Positions 12,257 to 21,205 of a stretch of 64,000 nucleotides of DNA are shown here, one piece after another. Location of the stretch: the NCBI GenBank assembly GCA_963782475.1, contig CAWAJW010000016.1, positions 62,001 to 126,000 on the forward strand, read 5' to 3'. The stretch is from CAVQBP01 sp963782475 (GTDB taxonomy: Bacteria; Bacteroidota; Ignavibacteria; Ignavibacteriales; Ignavibacteriaceae). A program made the position numbers and the translations under genes. A model generated the notes under the pieces. The model worked only from the letters and a program-made list of their open reading frames with translations. It did no database searches and was not told the DNA's origin. Numbering within the stretch: position 1 is the first letter of the stretch; each line of letters opens with the position of its first letter.

Positions 12257-13566
12257 ATGAATAAAGCAACCTTTATAATAATTTTAATAATTACTCTCCT
12301 TTTAACTGGCTGTTCAAAGAACAGTTTGGTTGGAATAAATTCAGGTAATATATCAAAAGGTTCTATTGCATTAAAAATTTAATAATAGCACAATCCCTCC
12401 CGGTATTGAACAAATAACAGCTGTCTTATCCCGTCAGAACTTCGATTCCTTAAAAACCAGTATTACTGTATTTAATGATTCACTGAATGTGCTTTCATTT
12501 AAATCTATTCCTGCTGGAGAATGGCATTTGAAAGTCAATGCTGAAAATTCAGATGGTAAAATAATTTATAGCGGTGAAACCAATGTTGCCATTATCGAAG
12601 ATGAAACTGTAGATATACTTTTAACTCTAAGACCAACCGGAAGCGGGACAGGCAATATTAACAATTTTTATTAATTGGGATGAATCATGGAGTGATTATG
12701 AAAATAACCCTGTATTAACTAGTTCTGGTTCGGCATATGGAACTTATGGAGTTGGAAATCCTAAAGTAATTATAGATAAAGGCATTTATAAAATGTGGTA
12801 TAAAAATTTGGAAAGTAATGGAGTTTCAACTGTTAGCTATGCCGAATCGAACGATGGAATTAATTGGGAAATAATTGGTGGCGGACCCGTGATTGATTTC
12901 GGTCAACAAGGAAGCTGGGATGCAGGAGCTGTTACTACAGGGCCTGTAATTAAAGAGGATGGTGTTTATAAAATTTATTATAGTGCTGCAGTTGAAGCTC
13001 ATCAACCCTGGCAGATTGGATTGGCTACTTCATCAGATGGTATCCATTGGCAGAAATATCCCTCTCCTGTCCTATATTCGAGCACTAGCGGTTGGGACTA
13101 TAGCATTGGTGCCAATTCAATAATCAAAATTGATTCAGTCTATTATCTAGATTATCACGGATGGGAACCTCCTGCGACCTACAGAGAAGGATTAGCTACT
13201 TCATCTGATGGAATTCATTGGAATAAATACAGCGGTAATCCGGTTCTTAATGCAACCGAAAGCTGGGAAGGAACAAGTGCATATTATTCTTCAATAATTT
13301 ACGAAAATGGAATCTTCAAAATGATTTATATGAATTATCTGGATAACAATATGGGATTTGGAAAAGCCACTTCTATTGATGGTATACATTGGACAAAAGA
13401 TGCTAATAACCCTTACTTCACTGGTTCAAATACGTCAAATAACTGGACTTCAAGACCGATATATCCCTGCTTAATTAATATCGGAGATAGTTACAGGGTT
13501 TATTATAACAGCAGTTATATTTCCAGCAGTACCGCAATTGGATATTTAACCATTAAAAAATTTTAA
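12257..13566 (+). CDS. Five-bladed beta-propeller lipoprotein, copy 3 of 4, frameshifted
   Basis: The start ATG at 12257 encodes a signal peptide ending LLLTGC-SKNS, a good lipobox. Shifts near 12380 and 12670 break the N-terminal domain. The propeller domain is intact to 13566, with YAESNDGINWEII, ATSSDGIHWQKY, ATSSDGIHWNKY and ATSIDGIHWTKD, and a closing strand IGYLTIKKF. This copy shows the five-blade pattern best: four D-G-I-x-W units plus a closing blade. The PGSWDxxxV/A segment before blade 2 (QGSWDAGAV here) is shared with copies 2 and 4. The order and length of domains match the neighbours, so this is a recent tandem family. Confidence 0.8.
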
Positions 13567-13596
13567 TTTGGAAAAAAGATAGTAAAGGGCGGGCAG

Positions 13597-14905
13597 ATGA
13601 AAAAAATATTTATTTTACTTGTATCAGTAATTATAATAATGATTTTTAATAGTTGTTCAAATGAAAATCTCGTGGGTGTCAATACTAATCGTTTTTCTGA
13701 GGAAGCATTAATCTTCAAAATTCAAAAGTCCAGTATTCCTTCTGAAGTTCAACAAATAGTTGCTGACTTATCAAGGTCAAATTATGATACACTTAGCACA
13801 AGCATCAATGTATTAAATGATTCTTTGAATGAATTGTCTTTTAATAATGTTCCTATTGGAAAATGGCACTTGGTAATTGATGCGGAAAATTCGGATGGAA
13901 AAATAATTTATAGCGGAGCTACAGATGTAACCGTCTTAGAAGACCAGACTATCGATGTTTATTTAACTTTAACTTCTGTTGGTTCAGGAGCAGGCAATAT
14001 AAATATTTTTGTAAATTGGAATCAAAGTGGAACTAAGTGGGTTGATTTTCAAAATAACCCAATCTTATCCGTTAAAGATATTCCATATTATACTTATGCT
14101 GTAGATCAGGCTCAAGTTATGTTCGATAATGGAAAATACAAAGTATGGTTCGAAAATGTATATAATTCAGGGCACGGAGATATTGGTTATGCCGAATCGA
14201 ATGATGGCTTAAATTGGCAGATTAATGATAATAATCCCGTATTAACTGCAGGACAACCTGGTTCTTGGGATGATTATACTGTGGGACTAGGATATATTTT
14301 TAAGGAAAATGGAACTTATAAACTTTACTATGCCGGTATGCAGGAACCACATACCGGAAAAAGGCAAATTGGATTGGCAACTTCAACCGATGGAATTCAT
14401 TGGGAAAAATATTCTAGTCCAGTAATGCAATCAACCAGCAGCCAGTATTTTCTTAGGAGTTCATCCTGTATTAAAGATTAATAGATCTCTATTATATGTA
14501 TTATGAATCTAGTCCGGAAAATGATTATACATTTAATATAAATTTGGCGACTTCTTCAGATGGAATACATTGGACAAAGTATGAAGACAATCCGATTATA
14601 ATTCCAAATCAGAACTGGGAAGAGGGTAGTATTGGTTATGCAACTATTGTGCAAAGCGATAATGAATATAAAATGACATATAGTAGTAATGCCCAAAATG
14701 CTGTAGGTATGACTTATTCGAACGATGGTATAAATTGGTTAAAAAATGATGCAAATCCTGTTTTTAAATTATCTGATGTATCAAACGGACGGTGTACTAA
14801 AATAAACTATCCATTTTCAGTTATTATAAATAGTGATTATAGAATTTATTATTCAGGATATATTAAAGATATTAGTTTCATTTAGGTGTTGCTTTTTGGA
14901 AATGA
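13597..14905 (+). CDS. Five-bladed beta-propeller lipoprotein, copy 4 of 4, frameshifted
   Basis: The signal peptide ends MIFNSC-SNEN, a lipobox. The N-terminal domain is unbroken here, so it gives the best view of it: strands around NVPIGKWHLVIDAENSDGK, IIYSGATDVTVLEDQTIDVY and GSGAGNINIFVNW at about residues 85-140. The propeller units are YAESNDGLNW, ATSTDGIHWEKY, ATSSDGIHWTKY and TYSNDGINWLKN. One shift falls near 14480. A second near 14870 would replace the stop at 14883-14885 by the ending FHLGVAFWK at 14905, which matches the closing strand of the other copies better. The last copy is followed by a methyltransferase gene. Confidence 0.78.
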
Positions 14906-14996
14906 AATATAGAATATTTAATTTACGATTTCAATTTTTTTTCTTTTGATTTTTGTATTTTAAATCTATAATCTTGTTAAAATATTTTGAATAGTT

Positions 14997-15756
14997 ATGA
15001 GATACGAAGAAAGAGTTCCCGATGAACTGGTTATTGATAACCATTATATAGGCCGCCCCGCCGATTTTAATGACCGGATAATTCAAAAACGTATAAACCT
15101 GATTAAGGAAATTCCAAATTTTGTTGGAAAAGAATTTAATCTGCTGGAAATTGGATGCGGTAATGGTGCATCAATGCTTTTGTTGTCAGATAGTATGAAA
15201 AGTTGTCTGGGAGTAGAGTTATTTGAAGGAAATAAGGAAGAATTTGAGGAGTTGAAGAAGAAACTTAACGTAAGTAATTGTGAATTCAAAATTTTTGACA
15301 TCGAAAAAGAAAAGTTAAATGAAAAGTTTGATAGGATAATCAGTTTTGAGGTAATTGAACATCTAAAGGATGAAAATAATGTTAAAGCTTATTATGAAGC
15401 TGTTGAAGGATGGTGGATTAGCGGCAATATCTGTTCCGAATAAATGGTGGATATTTGAAACACATGGTGCTAGATTACCTTTATTACCATGGAATCAGGG
15501 TCCCGTTCTTTTCCTGGCTTCCGAACTTATCCACGAAAGGTTTGCTAATGCAAGAATTTATACAAAAAAGAGAATCAAGAAATTTACTTAGAAAATGCCG
15601 GTTTCAAAGTTAAAAGTGATAGAATATATAACAGCCCCTCTTGATGTACTCAAAGAAGGAAAATTAAAATCATTTCTGTTAAAAAACATTTTTAAAGGTA
15701 ATACAACAAAAGTTCCATTTCTTTCAACTTCAATTTTTATAGTTGTCGAAAAGTAG
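14997..15756 (+). CDS. Class I SAM-dependent methyltransferase, frameshifted
   Basis: Motif I is LLEIGCGNGASMLLL at about residues 49-63, and the post-II region DRIISFEVIEHLKD is typical of sugar or small-molecule methyltransferases. The frame breaks near 15405, where the expected GGLAAISVPNKWWIFETHG block continues in another frame. It breaks again near 15590, after which LENAGFKVK and a last segment (KEGKLKSFLLKN through IFIVVEK) run to the TAG at 15754-15756. Repaired, the protein would be about 250 residues. It belongs to the same glycan locus, between the lipoprotein array and a convergent glycosyltransferase. The substrate is unknown. Confidence 0.72.
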
Positions 15757-15780
15757 AATATTTAATTTCTAGAATTCTAA

Positions 15781-17061
15781 CTATTTTAATGCTGCCTTAT
15801 CCAAAATTTCACTTAAATCTTTAGCAATATTTTTTCTATTATATTTCTGAATTACCGAGAAATTTGTTTCAAATTTTTGGTATTCTTTCGTGTAAAAAAT
15901 TCTTCTGCACTTTCATTATAATTAAAAATCCTACCGGCGTTTGATTCTTTAAGTATTTTCTTGACTTCCTCATTATCATTACCAAAAGCTAATATCGGTC
16001 TGCCTGTTCTTAAATATTCAAATAGTTTTCCGGGTACATGTCTTTTTTCCGTTACCATCATTATTAATACATCACTGGATATTAATTCTTTTAACATTTT
16101 TTTATAGGGTAGAAACCCGATGTATTCAGCTTTTCCAGCAATACTTAAATTATTAATTATTTCTTTTGTCTTTGGGCTGACGGTTCCAATAAATTTGATT
16201 TTTATTTTTCTTCCATTATTTATTTCATCTTTTATATATTCAAAAAATGAAACAGGATTATTATAATCATACATATTGCCGGCATGAGTAATTATCTCTT
16301 CATCAGGCTTACTATATGTTATCCCCTTTTCAATTTCAATGAAATCATCTTCATTATAGCCCCAGTAGAGGACATGGGATTTATCTTTTATTGACGGATA
16401 TTTTTTAACATAATCATTTCTCATAGTTTCCGTCACAAACACCACCTCTTTCCCTTTTTTAATGACATTTTCTTCCAGGTATTGATCAAACTCCTTTGTA
16501 AGTTTTGTCCGTTTATAATCCTGGTAATATACAATGTCGACCCATGGATCAATAAAAACAGGAATGTGCGGAATATTAAATAATGAACTTAATCTCCGGG
16601 CAATCAAGTGAGCCGTATGCGGAGGACCGTTACTTATAATAGCATCAATTTTATTTTCCGATAAAAATTTTTTCCCCTCTTTAACTGCCGGGAAATACCA
16701 TCCAACCCTTGCGTCAGGAACAAATAAATTCATTCTAATCCAAAGGGAGATCATATGGTTAAATGATTTTTTTGTCTTTGACATACTCTCAGATGCAATT
16801 AAAGGCTCATCCTTTTTTTTCCCCAAAAATTTTCTATAAATATTGAAAGGTTCTATAGTTCCGGTTTTTATTACTTTTAGGTCCGGATGCTATATCTTTA
16901 ATCAAAGATTCGTCCTTTTGATAAAAGGTGTCTTCATTGATTGTAAGAACCGATGGTTCCCATCCATATTCAGGTAAATATTTAATCATCTTTAAAGGCC
17001 AGTGAAGAGATGCTTTCCCCGAAGGTGGCCAAAAATATGTTATAAATAAAACTTGCTTCAC
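15781..17061 (-). CDS. GT4-like glycosyltransferase, two frameshifts
   Basis: The protein starts MKQVLFITYFWPPSGKASLHW, a typical N-terminus for a GT4 subfamily in which the first strand is followed by YFxPP. Later motifs are ISNGPPHTAHLIARRL, VFIDPWVD, VFVTETMRNDY, HAGNMYDYNNP, and the donor end HVPGKLFEYLRTGRPILAFG. The last includes the K-x-F-E-Y-L-x-x-G-x-P signature. Shifts fall near 16830 (separating the first 75 residues) and near 15860. After the second, SVIQKYNRKNIAKDLSEILD continues to the stop at 15781. Joined length is about 425 residues. It is transcribed convergently to the rest of the sugar locus and divergently from the polyketide cluster. Confidence 0.75.
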
Positions 17062-17236
17062 TTATATTTGATTTTTAATATGATTTCAAAAAATAATAAA
17101 TTAAACAATAATTATTTAATTTCTATTGAATTCGGAATAAATAATCATTCTTTTTAAAGCCTTAAAGATACAATCCAATATACATCAAAGATTTTGTCAT
17201 CTTATTATTTTATGTTTAACTATATAAAATAAATTA

Positions 17237-18340
17237 ATGCAATTTATGCTTATTGATATATCAACCTCTTCTCCGCCATACAAAGTTTTGCAGCAGACAG
17301 CCGCTGAAGGATTGAAAAAAAGAATGGGGGGAAAACCTTCTGTATCGCGATTAATTGATACTACATCTTATCATTCAGGAATAGAGAAGCGGCATATTGT
17401 AATACCGGATGCCGAATCGGAAATTGATAAAAAATTTTATTCGGTTGAGGGAAATTTTATAACTCCCGGCACTCAAAAAAGAATGGAAGAATATAAAAAA
17501 TGGTCGATATTATTGGCAAAAGAAGCCGTTAAAAATTTAATTTATAAAAATAATATAAACATTCAAAAAATTCAGAGAATAGTGACCATTTCTTGTACTG
17601 GTTTTTTTGCGCCGGGACTTGATTTTGAAATTATAAAAGAATTTGATATTCCTATCTGTGTTAAAAGAATAAATATAGGATTTATGGGGTGTGCTGCTTC
17701 ATTAATAGGATTCAATTCTGTAATGGAAGGAATGAAAAATGAAATTCAATCTGAAATAAATTATTTATTGATCTCAGTGGAACTGTGCAGTCTGCACTTG
17801 CAGGCTGAACCTTCCCGTGATAATATCCTGGCAAATATGATTTTTGCGGATGGCTGCGCAGCTGTTTTATTTTCTAATTCAGAAGAATACAAAAATAGAG
17901 TGAAATTGAACTTTATCTCAACCAGTTCAGCTCTATTTGAAAACTCATACGAGTACATGGGATGGGAAATAGGTAATTATGGATTCGAAATGAAATTATC
18001 TTCAGATTTACCAAAAATCATTTTATCTGAAGCTGTTCCAAGACTTAAGATGATTTTAAATTCTCATGGATTAAAACCAGTAGATATTGATCATTGGGCT
18101 CTGCACCCAGGCGGCAGAGCAATTTTGGATACTTTGCAAAATGGTCTCGAAATCGTAGAAGACAAAATGATCCCTTCCAGAAAGGTTCTTAACAATTTCG
18201 GTAATATGTCATCTGCCTCGATTTTATTTGTATTAAAGGAAATAATTGAATCAGAAAAATTAAAAAGAAATGATATGATTTGTGCCGTTGCTTTTGGACC
18301 AGGCTTAACGATGGAAGTTGTATTGATGAAAGGAGCTTAA
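17237..18340 (+). CDS. Type III polyketide synthase (chalcone/alkylresorcinol synthase family)
   Basis: This is a homodimeric ketosynthase that condenses malonyl-CoA units onto an acyl-CoA starter and cyclises the product to pyrones or resorcinols. The catalytic triad can be read: Cys152 in GFMGCAAS, His290 in WALHPGGRAI and Asn323 in NFGNMSSAS. The length of 367 residues is normal. Its ATG overlaps the next gene by one base (TAATG at 18338-18342), so this gene, the methyltransferase and the oxidoreductase form an operon. The same gene order is known from bacterial phenolic-lipid clusters (srsABC type). The starter unit and product cannot be read from sequence. The coding region is intact, unlike the sugar genes just upstream. 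Confidence 0.92.
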   Translation: MQFMLIDISTSSPPYKVLQQTAAEGLKKRMGGKPSVSRLIDTTSYHSGIEKRHIVIPDAESEIDKKFYSVEGNFITPGTQKRMEEYKKWSILLAKEAVKNLIYKNNINIQKIQRIVTISCTGFFAPGLDFEIIKEFDIPICVKRINIGFMGCAASLIGFNSVMEGMKNEIQSEINYLLISVELCSLHLQAEPSRDNILANMIFADGCAAVLFSNSEEYKNRVKLNFISTSSALFENSYEYMGWEIGNYGFEMKLSSDLPKIILSEAVPRLKMILNSHGLKPVDIDHWALHPGGRAILDTLQNGLEIVEDKMIPSRKVLNNFGNMSSASILFVLKEIIESEKLKRNDMICAVAFGPGLTMEVVLMKGA

Positions 18341-19017
18341 TGTTTTTCAGGAGGAAAAATGTAAATGAAATGATGGATGATTTTTCCATCAAAGATGAAA
18401 GAATAGATGTTGCATTAAAGGAATTACAAGCGATAAATAAATATCTTGGTGGTGAAAAAACATCAGATACAGGTTTTATAAAATTAAGTAAGAAGCTGGG
18501 ATCTGGAGATATAAAAGTACTTGATATAGGTTCTGGTACTTCCTCAATACTTATAGCTATGAGGGAAAGTATCACAAATCTTGAAATATACAGCATGGAT
18601 AAAAATATTCAAACATGCAGGTATTTAAAAAAAAATTCAACAAATGTAAAAATTGTTTGTGCTGATATTTTCTACCTTCCTTTTAAAGAAAAATATTTTG
18701 ATATAATTCACTGTTCACTTTTGTTTCATCATTTTAATAAAAACCAATTAAAAGCAATATTAAACCTTATTGTAAAAATTGCAAGGCATGGTATTATTAT
18801 AAATGATTTAAGAAGAAATATTTTAGCCTTTATTGGGATTAAAATTTTAACATGTTTTTTTTCAAGAAGTGAAATGGTAAAGAACGATGCTCCCATTTCG
18901 GTTATGCGTAGTTTTATAAAGAAAGAGATCTTGGAGATATTATATCTATCAAATATTTCAGAATTTGAAATAAAAAGAACATGGGCTTTTAGGTGGTTAA
19001 TTATAATCTATTTTTGA
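18340..19017 (+). CDS. Methyltransferase of the type III PKS cluster
   Basis: This is a class I SAM methyltransferase of the family that regularly sits beside bacterial type III PKS genes. The N-terminal block NEMMDDFSIKDERIDVALKE and motif I VLDIGSGTSS at residues 60-69 are clear. The C-terminal half has INDLRRNILAFIGIKILTC and FSRSEMVKNDAPISVMRSF, both hallmarks of this PKS-linked family. The start chosen is the ATG at 18340, which overlaps the PKS stop. An upstream ATG in this frame would lie deep inside the PKS gene. It probably methylates the polyketide or resorcinol product (inference from gene order). Confidence 0.88.
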   Translation: MFFRRKNVNEMMDDFSIKDERIDVALKELQAINKYLGGEKTSDTGFIKLSKKLGSGDIKVLDIGSGTSSILIAMRESITNLEIYSMDKNIQTCRYLKKNSTNVKIVCADIFYLPFKEKYFDIIHCSLLFHHFNKNQLKAILNLIVKIARHGIIINDLRRNILAFIGIKILTCFFSRSEMVKNDAPISVMRSFIKKEILEILYLSNISEFEIKRTWAFRWLIIIYF

Positions 19018-19019
19018 TA

Positions 19020-20162
19020 ATGATGAAAACGGATTATGAAATAGCAATAATAGGCGGAGGACCTGCTGGAACAAGTACTGCAATAAATCTTGCAAAAAGA
19101 GGTTTCAGAGTTTGCTTATTTGAAAAAAAGAAATTTCCCAGGGAAACAATTTGCGGAGAATTTCTGTCAAAAGAAGTAATTGAAAATTTAATAAGATTAA
19201 ATCTTTTTGAAAAATTTTATTCATTAAAACCAAATCTCATAAGTTCATTCCGTTTTTTTAACAATAATGGAAAGGAAATATCTGCTAATCTGAATTTTAG
19301 CTCTTACTCTTTAAAGAGATCAACTTTTGATTATTTTTTAGTAAGACAAGCAATTGAAAATGGGGTAAAGGTTTTCATGCCGGTTGAAGTTGTTGAAATT
19401 ATTAATCTGAAAAGTTACTATAAAATTGTATTTAATTCACAAAACAGAGAAGAAGTCGAAGTAAAAAATGTTATTGCCGCTTATGGCCGCCAAAATGTAT
19501 TGGATAAAATGCTAAACCGAAATTTCGTAAATAAGAAAACAGGGCTGACCGGGATTAAATTTCACATTCATGAAAAATATTTTGACAATATTAATAAAAA
19601 TGAAATTCAAATTTATGCAGGAAAGAATATTTACTGCGGTATAAATGCTGTAAATGATTGTATGATTACATTATGTTTTCTGGAAGACAGGAATAATTAT
19701 ACTGAATCCGCAAAAAATCATTTAGTTGATTTATTTTATGAAAATATTAAGTTCCGGCATTTGTTTAAGTCCAATCCTAAAATAATTATTCAAAATTCTT
19801 TCATATTTGGAACAGGAAATATTTATTTTGGTAAAAAAAATATTGTTGAAGACGGAATTTATATGGTTGGAGATGCCTCCGGTATAATAGCACCATTATC
19901 AGGTGATGGAATTGGTATGGCATTTGAATCAGCCAAAATAATAACTAATATTCTATTTGAAGAAAGAGAACATAAAATTGATAGAAATATATCGCAGGCA
20001 AAATACATATATGAATGGGAAAAGCTTTTTAATAAGAGATTACTTGCAGGTAAAATAATTCAGAATATTATTCTTAATAATTGTTTACGCGAAGTAGGAT
20101 TTAAATTTGTAAAGTTGTTTCCGAATTCATTAAATTATTTTATTAAAACAACAAGAACTTGA
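19020..20162 (+). CDS. FAD-dependent oxidoreductase of the type III PKS cluster (geranylgeranyl-reductase-like)
   Basis: The N-terminus holds the Rossmann FAD-binding motif IIGGGPAGTSTA at about residues 10-21 and, later, the FAD-ribityl motif GDASGIIAPLSGDGIGMAF near residues 290-308. ETICGEFLS is the conserved region seen in geranylgeranyl reductase-like and flavin monooxygenase proteins. The length is about 380 residues. ATGs at 19020 and 19023 are equally possible; both follow the upstream stop at 19017 closely. In srs-type clusters the equivalent enzyme hydroxylates or oxidises the methylated resorcinol toward a quinone. That role is assigned here only by analogy. Confidence 0.87.
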   Translation: MMKTDYEIAIIGGGPAGTSTAINLAKRGFRVCLFEKKKFPRETICGEFLSKEVIENLIRLNLFEKFYSLKPNLISSFRFFNNNGKEISANLNFSSYSLKRSTFDYFLVRQAIENGVKVFMPVEVVEIINLKSYYKIVFNSQNREEVEVKNVIAAYGRQNVLDKMLNRNFVNKKTGLTGIKFHIHEKYFDNINKNEIQIYAGKNIYCGINAVNDCMITLCFLEDRNNYTESAKNHLVDLFYENIKFRHLFKSNPKIIIQNSFIFGTGNIYFGKKNIVEDGIYMVGDASGIIAPLSGDGIGMAFESAKIITNILFEEREHKIDRNISQAKYIYEWEKLFNKRLLAGKIIQNIILNNCLREVGFKFVKLFPNSLNYFIKTTRT

Positions 20163-20184
20163 CGAAAAATTATTTAATAATATA

Positions 20185-20568
20185 ATGCAGCTAAAATTGA
20201 AAAATATAGAAAGATTTATTGTCGTAGGTGATAGATTATTAATCAGACCGGAGGAGGATGCAAATAAAACCTCATCCGGTTTATATCTTCCGGCAGGAGT
20301 TGCTGAAAAAGAAAAAATTCAGAGCGGTTATATAATAAAAGCGGGTCCAGGTTATCCTCTTCCAGCGGATATCGATGAGGAGCCATGGAAAGAATCAAAA
20401 GAGCGGGTTAAATATATTCCTTTGCAGGCAAAGGAAGGGGATCTTGCAATTTTTCTACGTAAAGAAGCTTTTGAGATCGAGTTTGAAAGGGAAAAATTCT
20501 TAATAGTTCCTCAATCAGCTATTCTTCTTTTAATTAGAAATGATGATTTTGGAATTCAGAATTTATAA
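20185..20568 (+). CDS. GroES/Cpn10-like co-chaperonin family protein
   Basis: The Cpn10 fold is visible in GDRLLIRPEEDANKTSSGLYLP, a mobile-loop-like KEKIQSGYIIKAGPGYP, and AIFLRKEAFEIEFEREKFLIV. The protein has 127 residues, longer than the usual 95-97, because of an acidic insert around residues 55-75 (LPADIDEEPWKESKERV). No groEL is adjacent, so this is probably the divergent stand-alone GroES-like family rather than the main co-chaperonin. It follows the oxidoreductase by 22 bases and may be cotranscribed. It overlaps the end of the opposite-strand gene by 6 bases. Confidence 0.85.
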   Translation: MQLKLKNIERFIVVGDRLLIRPEEDANKTSSGLYLPAGVAEKEKIQSGYIIKAGPGYPLPADIDEEPWKESKERVKYIPLQAKEGDLAIFLRKEAFEIEFEREKFLIVPQSAILLLIRNDDFGIQNL

Positions 20569-20820
20569 GAAAAATAAGATTTTATTAAGAAAATATTTTA
20601 ACCGCCAGCTTTTATCTCCAATGCTGCCATAATCAAATTCTTCTTCATTTGAAAAAACCATTTGATGATCTTCAATATTATCTTTTTTTTCAAAATCATC
20701 ATAGGCTGCCTGAATAAATAGTTCCAATGTTTCCAGATTTTCATTACCTGCAACAGGTAACCTCAAATCATGGCATGCTTCAAGCAGTTCTTCTCGCTTG
20801 TATATTGCATTTCCTTCCAT
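20563..20820 (-). CDS. Small acidic hypothetical protein
   Basis: This 85-residue protein is not recognised. It starts MEGNAIYKREELLEACHDLRL, is rich in Glu and Asp, and has an EEEFDYGSIGDKSWRLKYF segment near the end, suggesting a small soluble helical protein. The ATG at 20820 has an AG-rich stretch (AAGAGAAA) about 9 bases upstream on the minus strand. The C-terminus (NKILFFL) reaches into the end of the GroES-like gene and may be altered by a base error. Its coding-like composition and clean start support a real gene, but no function can be given. Confidence 0.55.
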   Translation of the reverse strand: MEGNAIYKREELLEACHDLRLPVAGNENLETLELFIQAAYDDFEKKDNIEDHQMVFSNEEEFDYGSIGDKSWRLKYFLNKILFFL

Positions 20821-20915
20821 AATTTTTTCTCTTTTGTTTAATATTTTACTAGTAGGATTCCTTCATTTAAGTCATCAAAATGATATAAATACCAGTGTAG
20901 TACTGTATTTTCAAT

Positions 20916-21068
20916 ATGTATGTTCAAATTATTAAGAATAAGGAATTGAAGTTTGATGATGAAAGAGCTAAAATAATTAGCGCTTCTATTGAAAATAGGG
21001 AATGGGAATTCATTTCTACTTCTCCTTATAAACACTCTGTAAATACAATAGCAAAAAAAATGCCCTAA
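20916..21068 (+). CDS. Possible 50-residue hypothetical protein
   Basis: An ATG at 20916 opens a 50-codon frame ending TAA at 21066-21068 (MYVQIIKNKELKFDDERAK, then ENREWEFISTSPYKHS and TIAKKMP). Its charged, balanced composition looks like protein rather than chance AT-rich sequence, and it fills an otherwise empty gap. There is no convincing ribosome binding site. No family was recognised. Confidence 0.35.
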   Translation: MYVQIIKNKELKFDDERAKIISASIENREWEFISTSPYKHSVNTIAKKMP

Positions 21069-21147
21069 AATAAGTTAAATTATTGGATGAATAAGGAATA
21101 AAAAAAAGTATTATAAATATTCTAGGTAATTTTTACGTTATAGGTAT

Positions 21148-21182
21148 TTTAAAAAGCTGACAAAAAATGTCAACTTTTAAAA
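21148..21182 (-). terminator. Intrinsic terminator after the pilin-like operon
   Basis: An 11-base-pair stem with one mismatch is formed by AAAAGCTGACA (21152-21162) and TGTCAACTTTT (21168-21178) around a five-base loop. On the minus strand it is followed by a run of T residues. It lies 24-58 bases after the stop of the last pilin-like gene, where an operon terminator is expected. The stem is symmetric, so it may also act on the plus-strand small frame. Confidence 0.65.
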
Positions 21183-21205
21183 AAGAGGTAAATTGAATTT
21201 AGAGA

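Noticed and set aside
9551..14905. The four-fold array as a CRISPR or DNA-level repeat
   Set aside because: The similarity is at protein level with diverged DNA; there are no short regular repeats or spacers.
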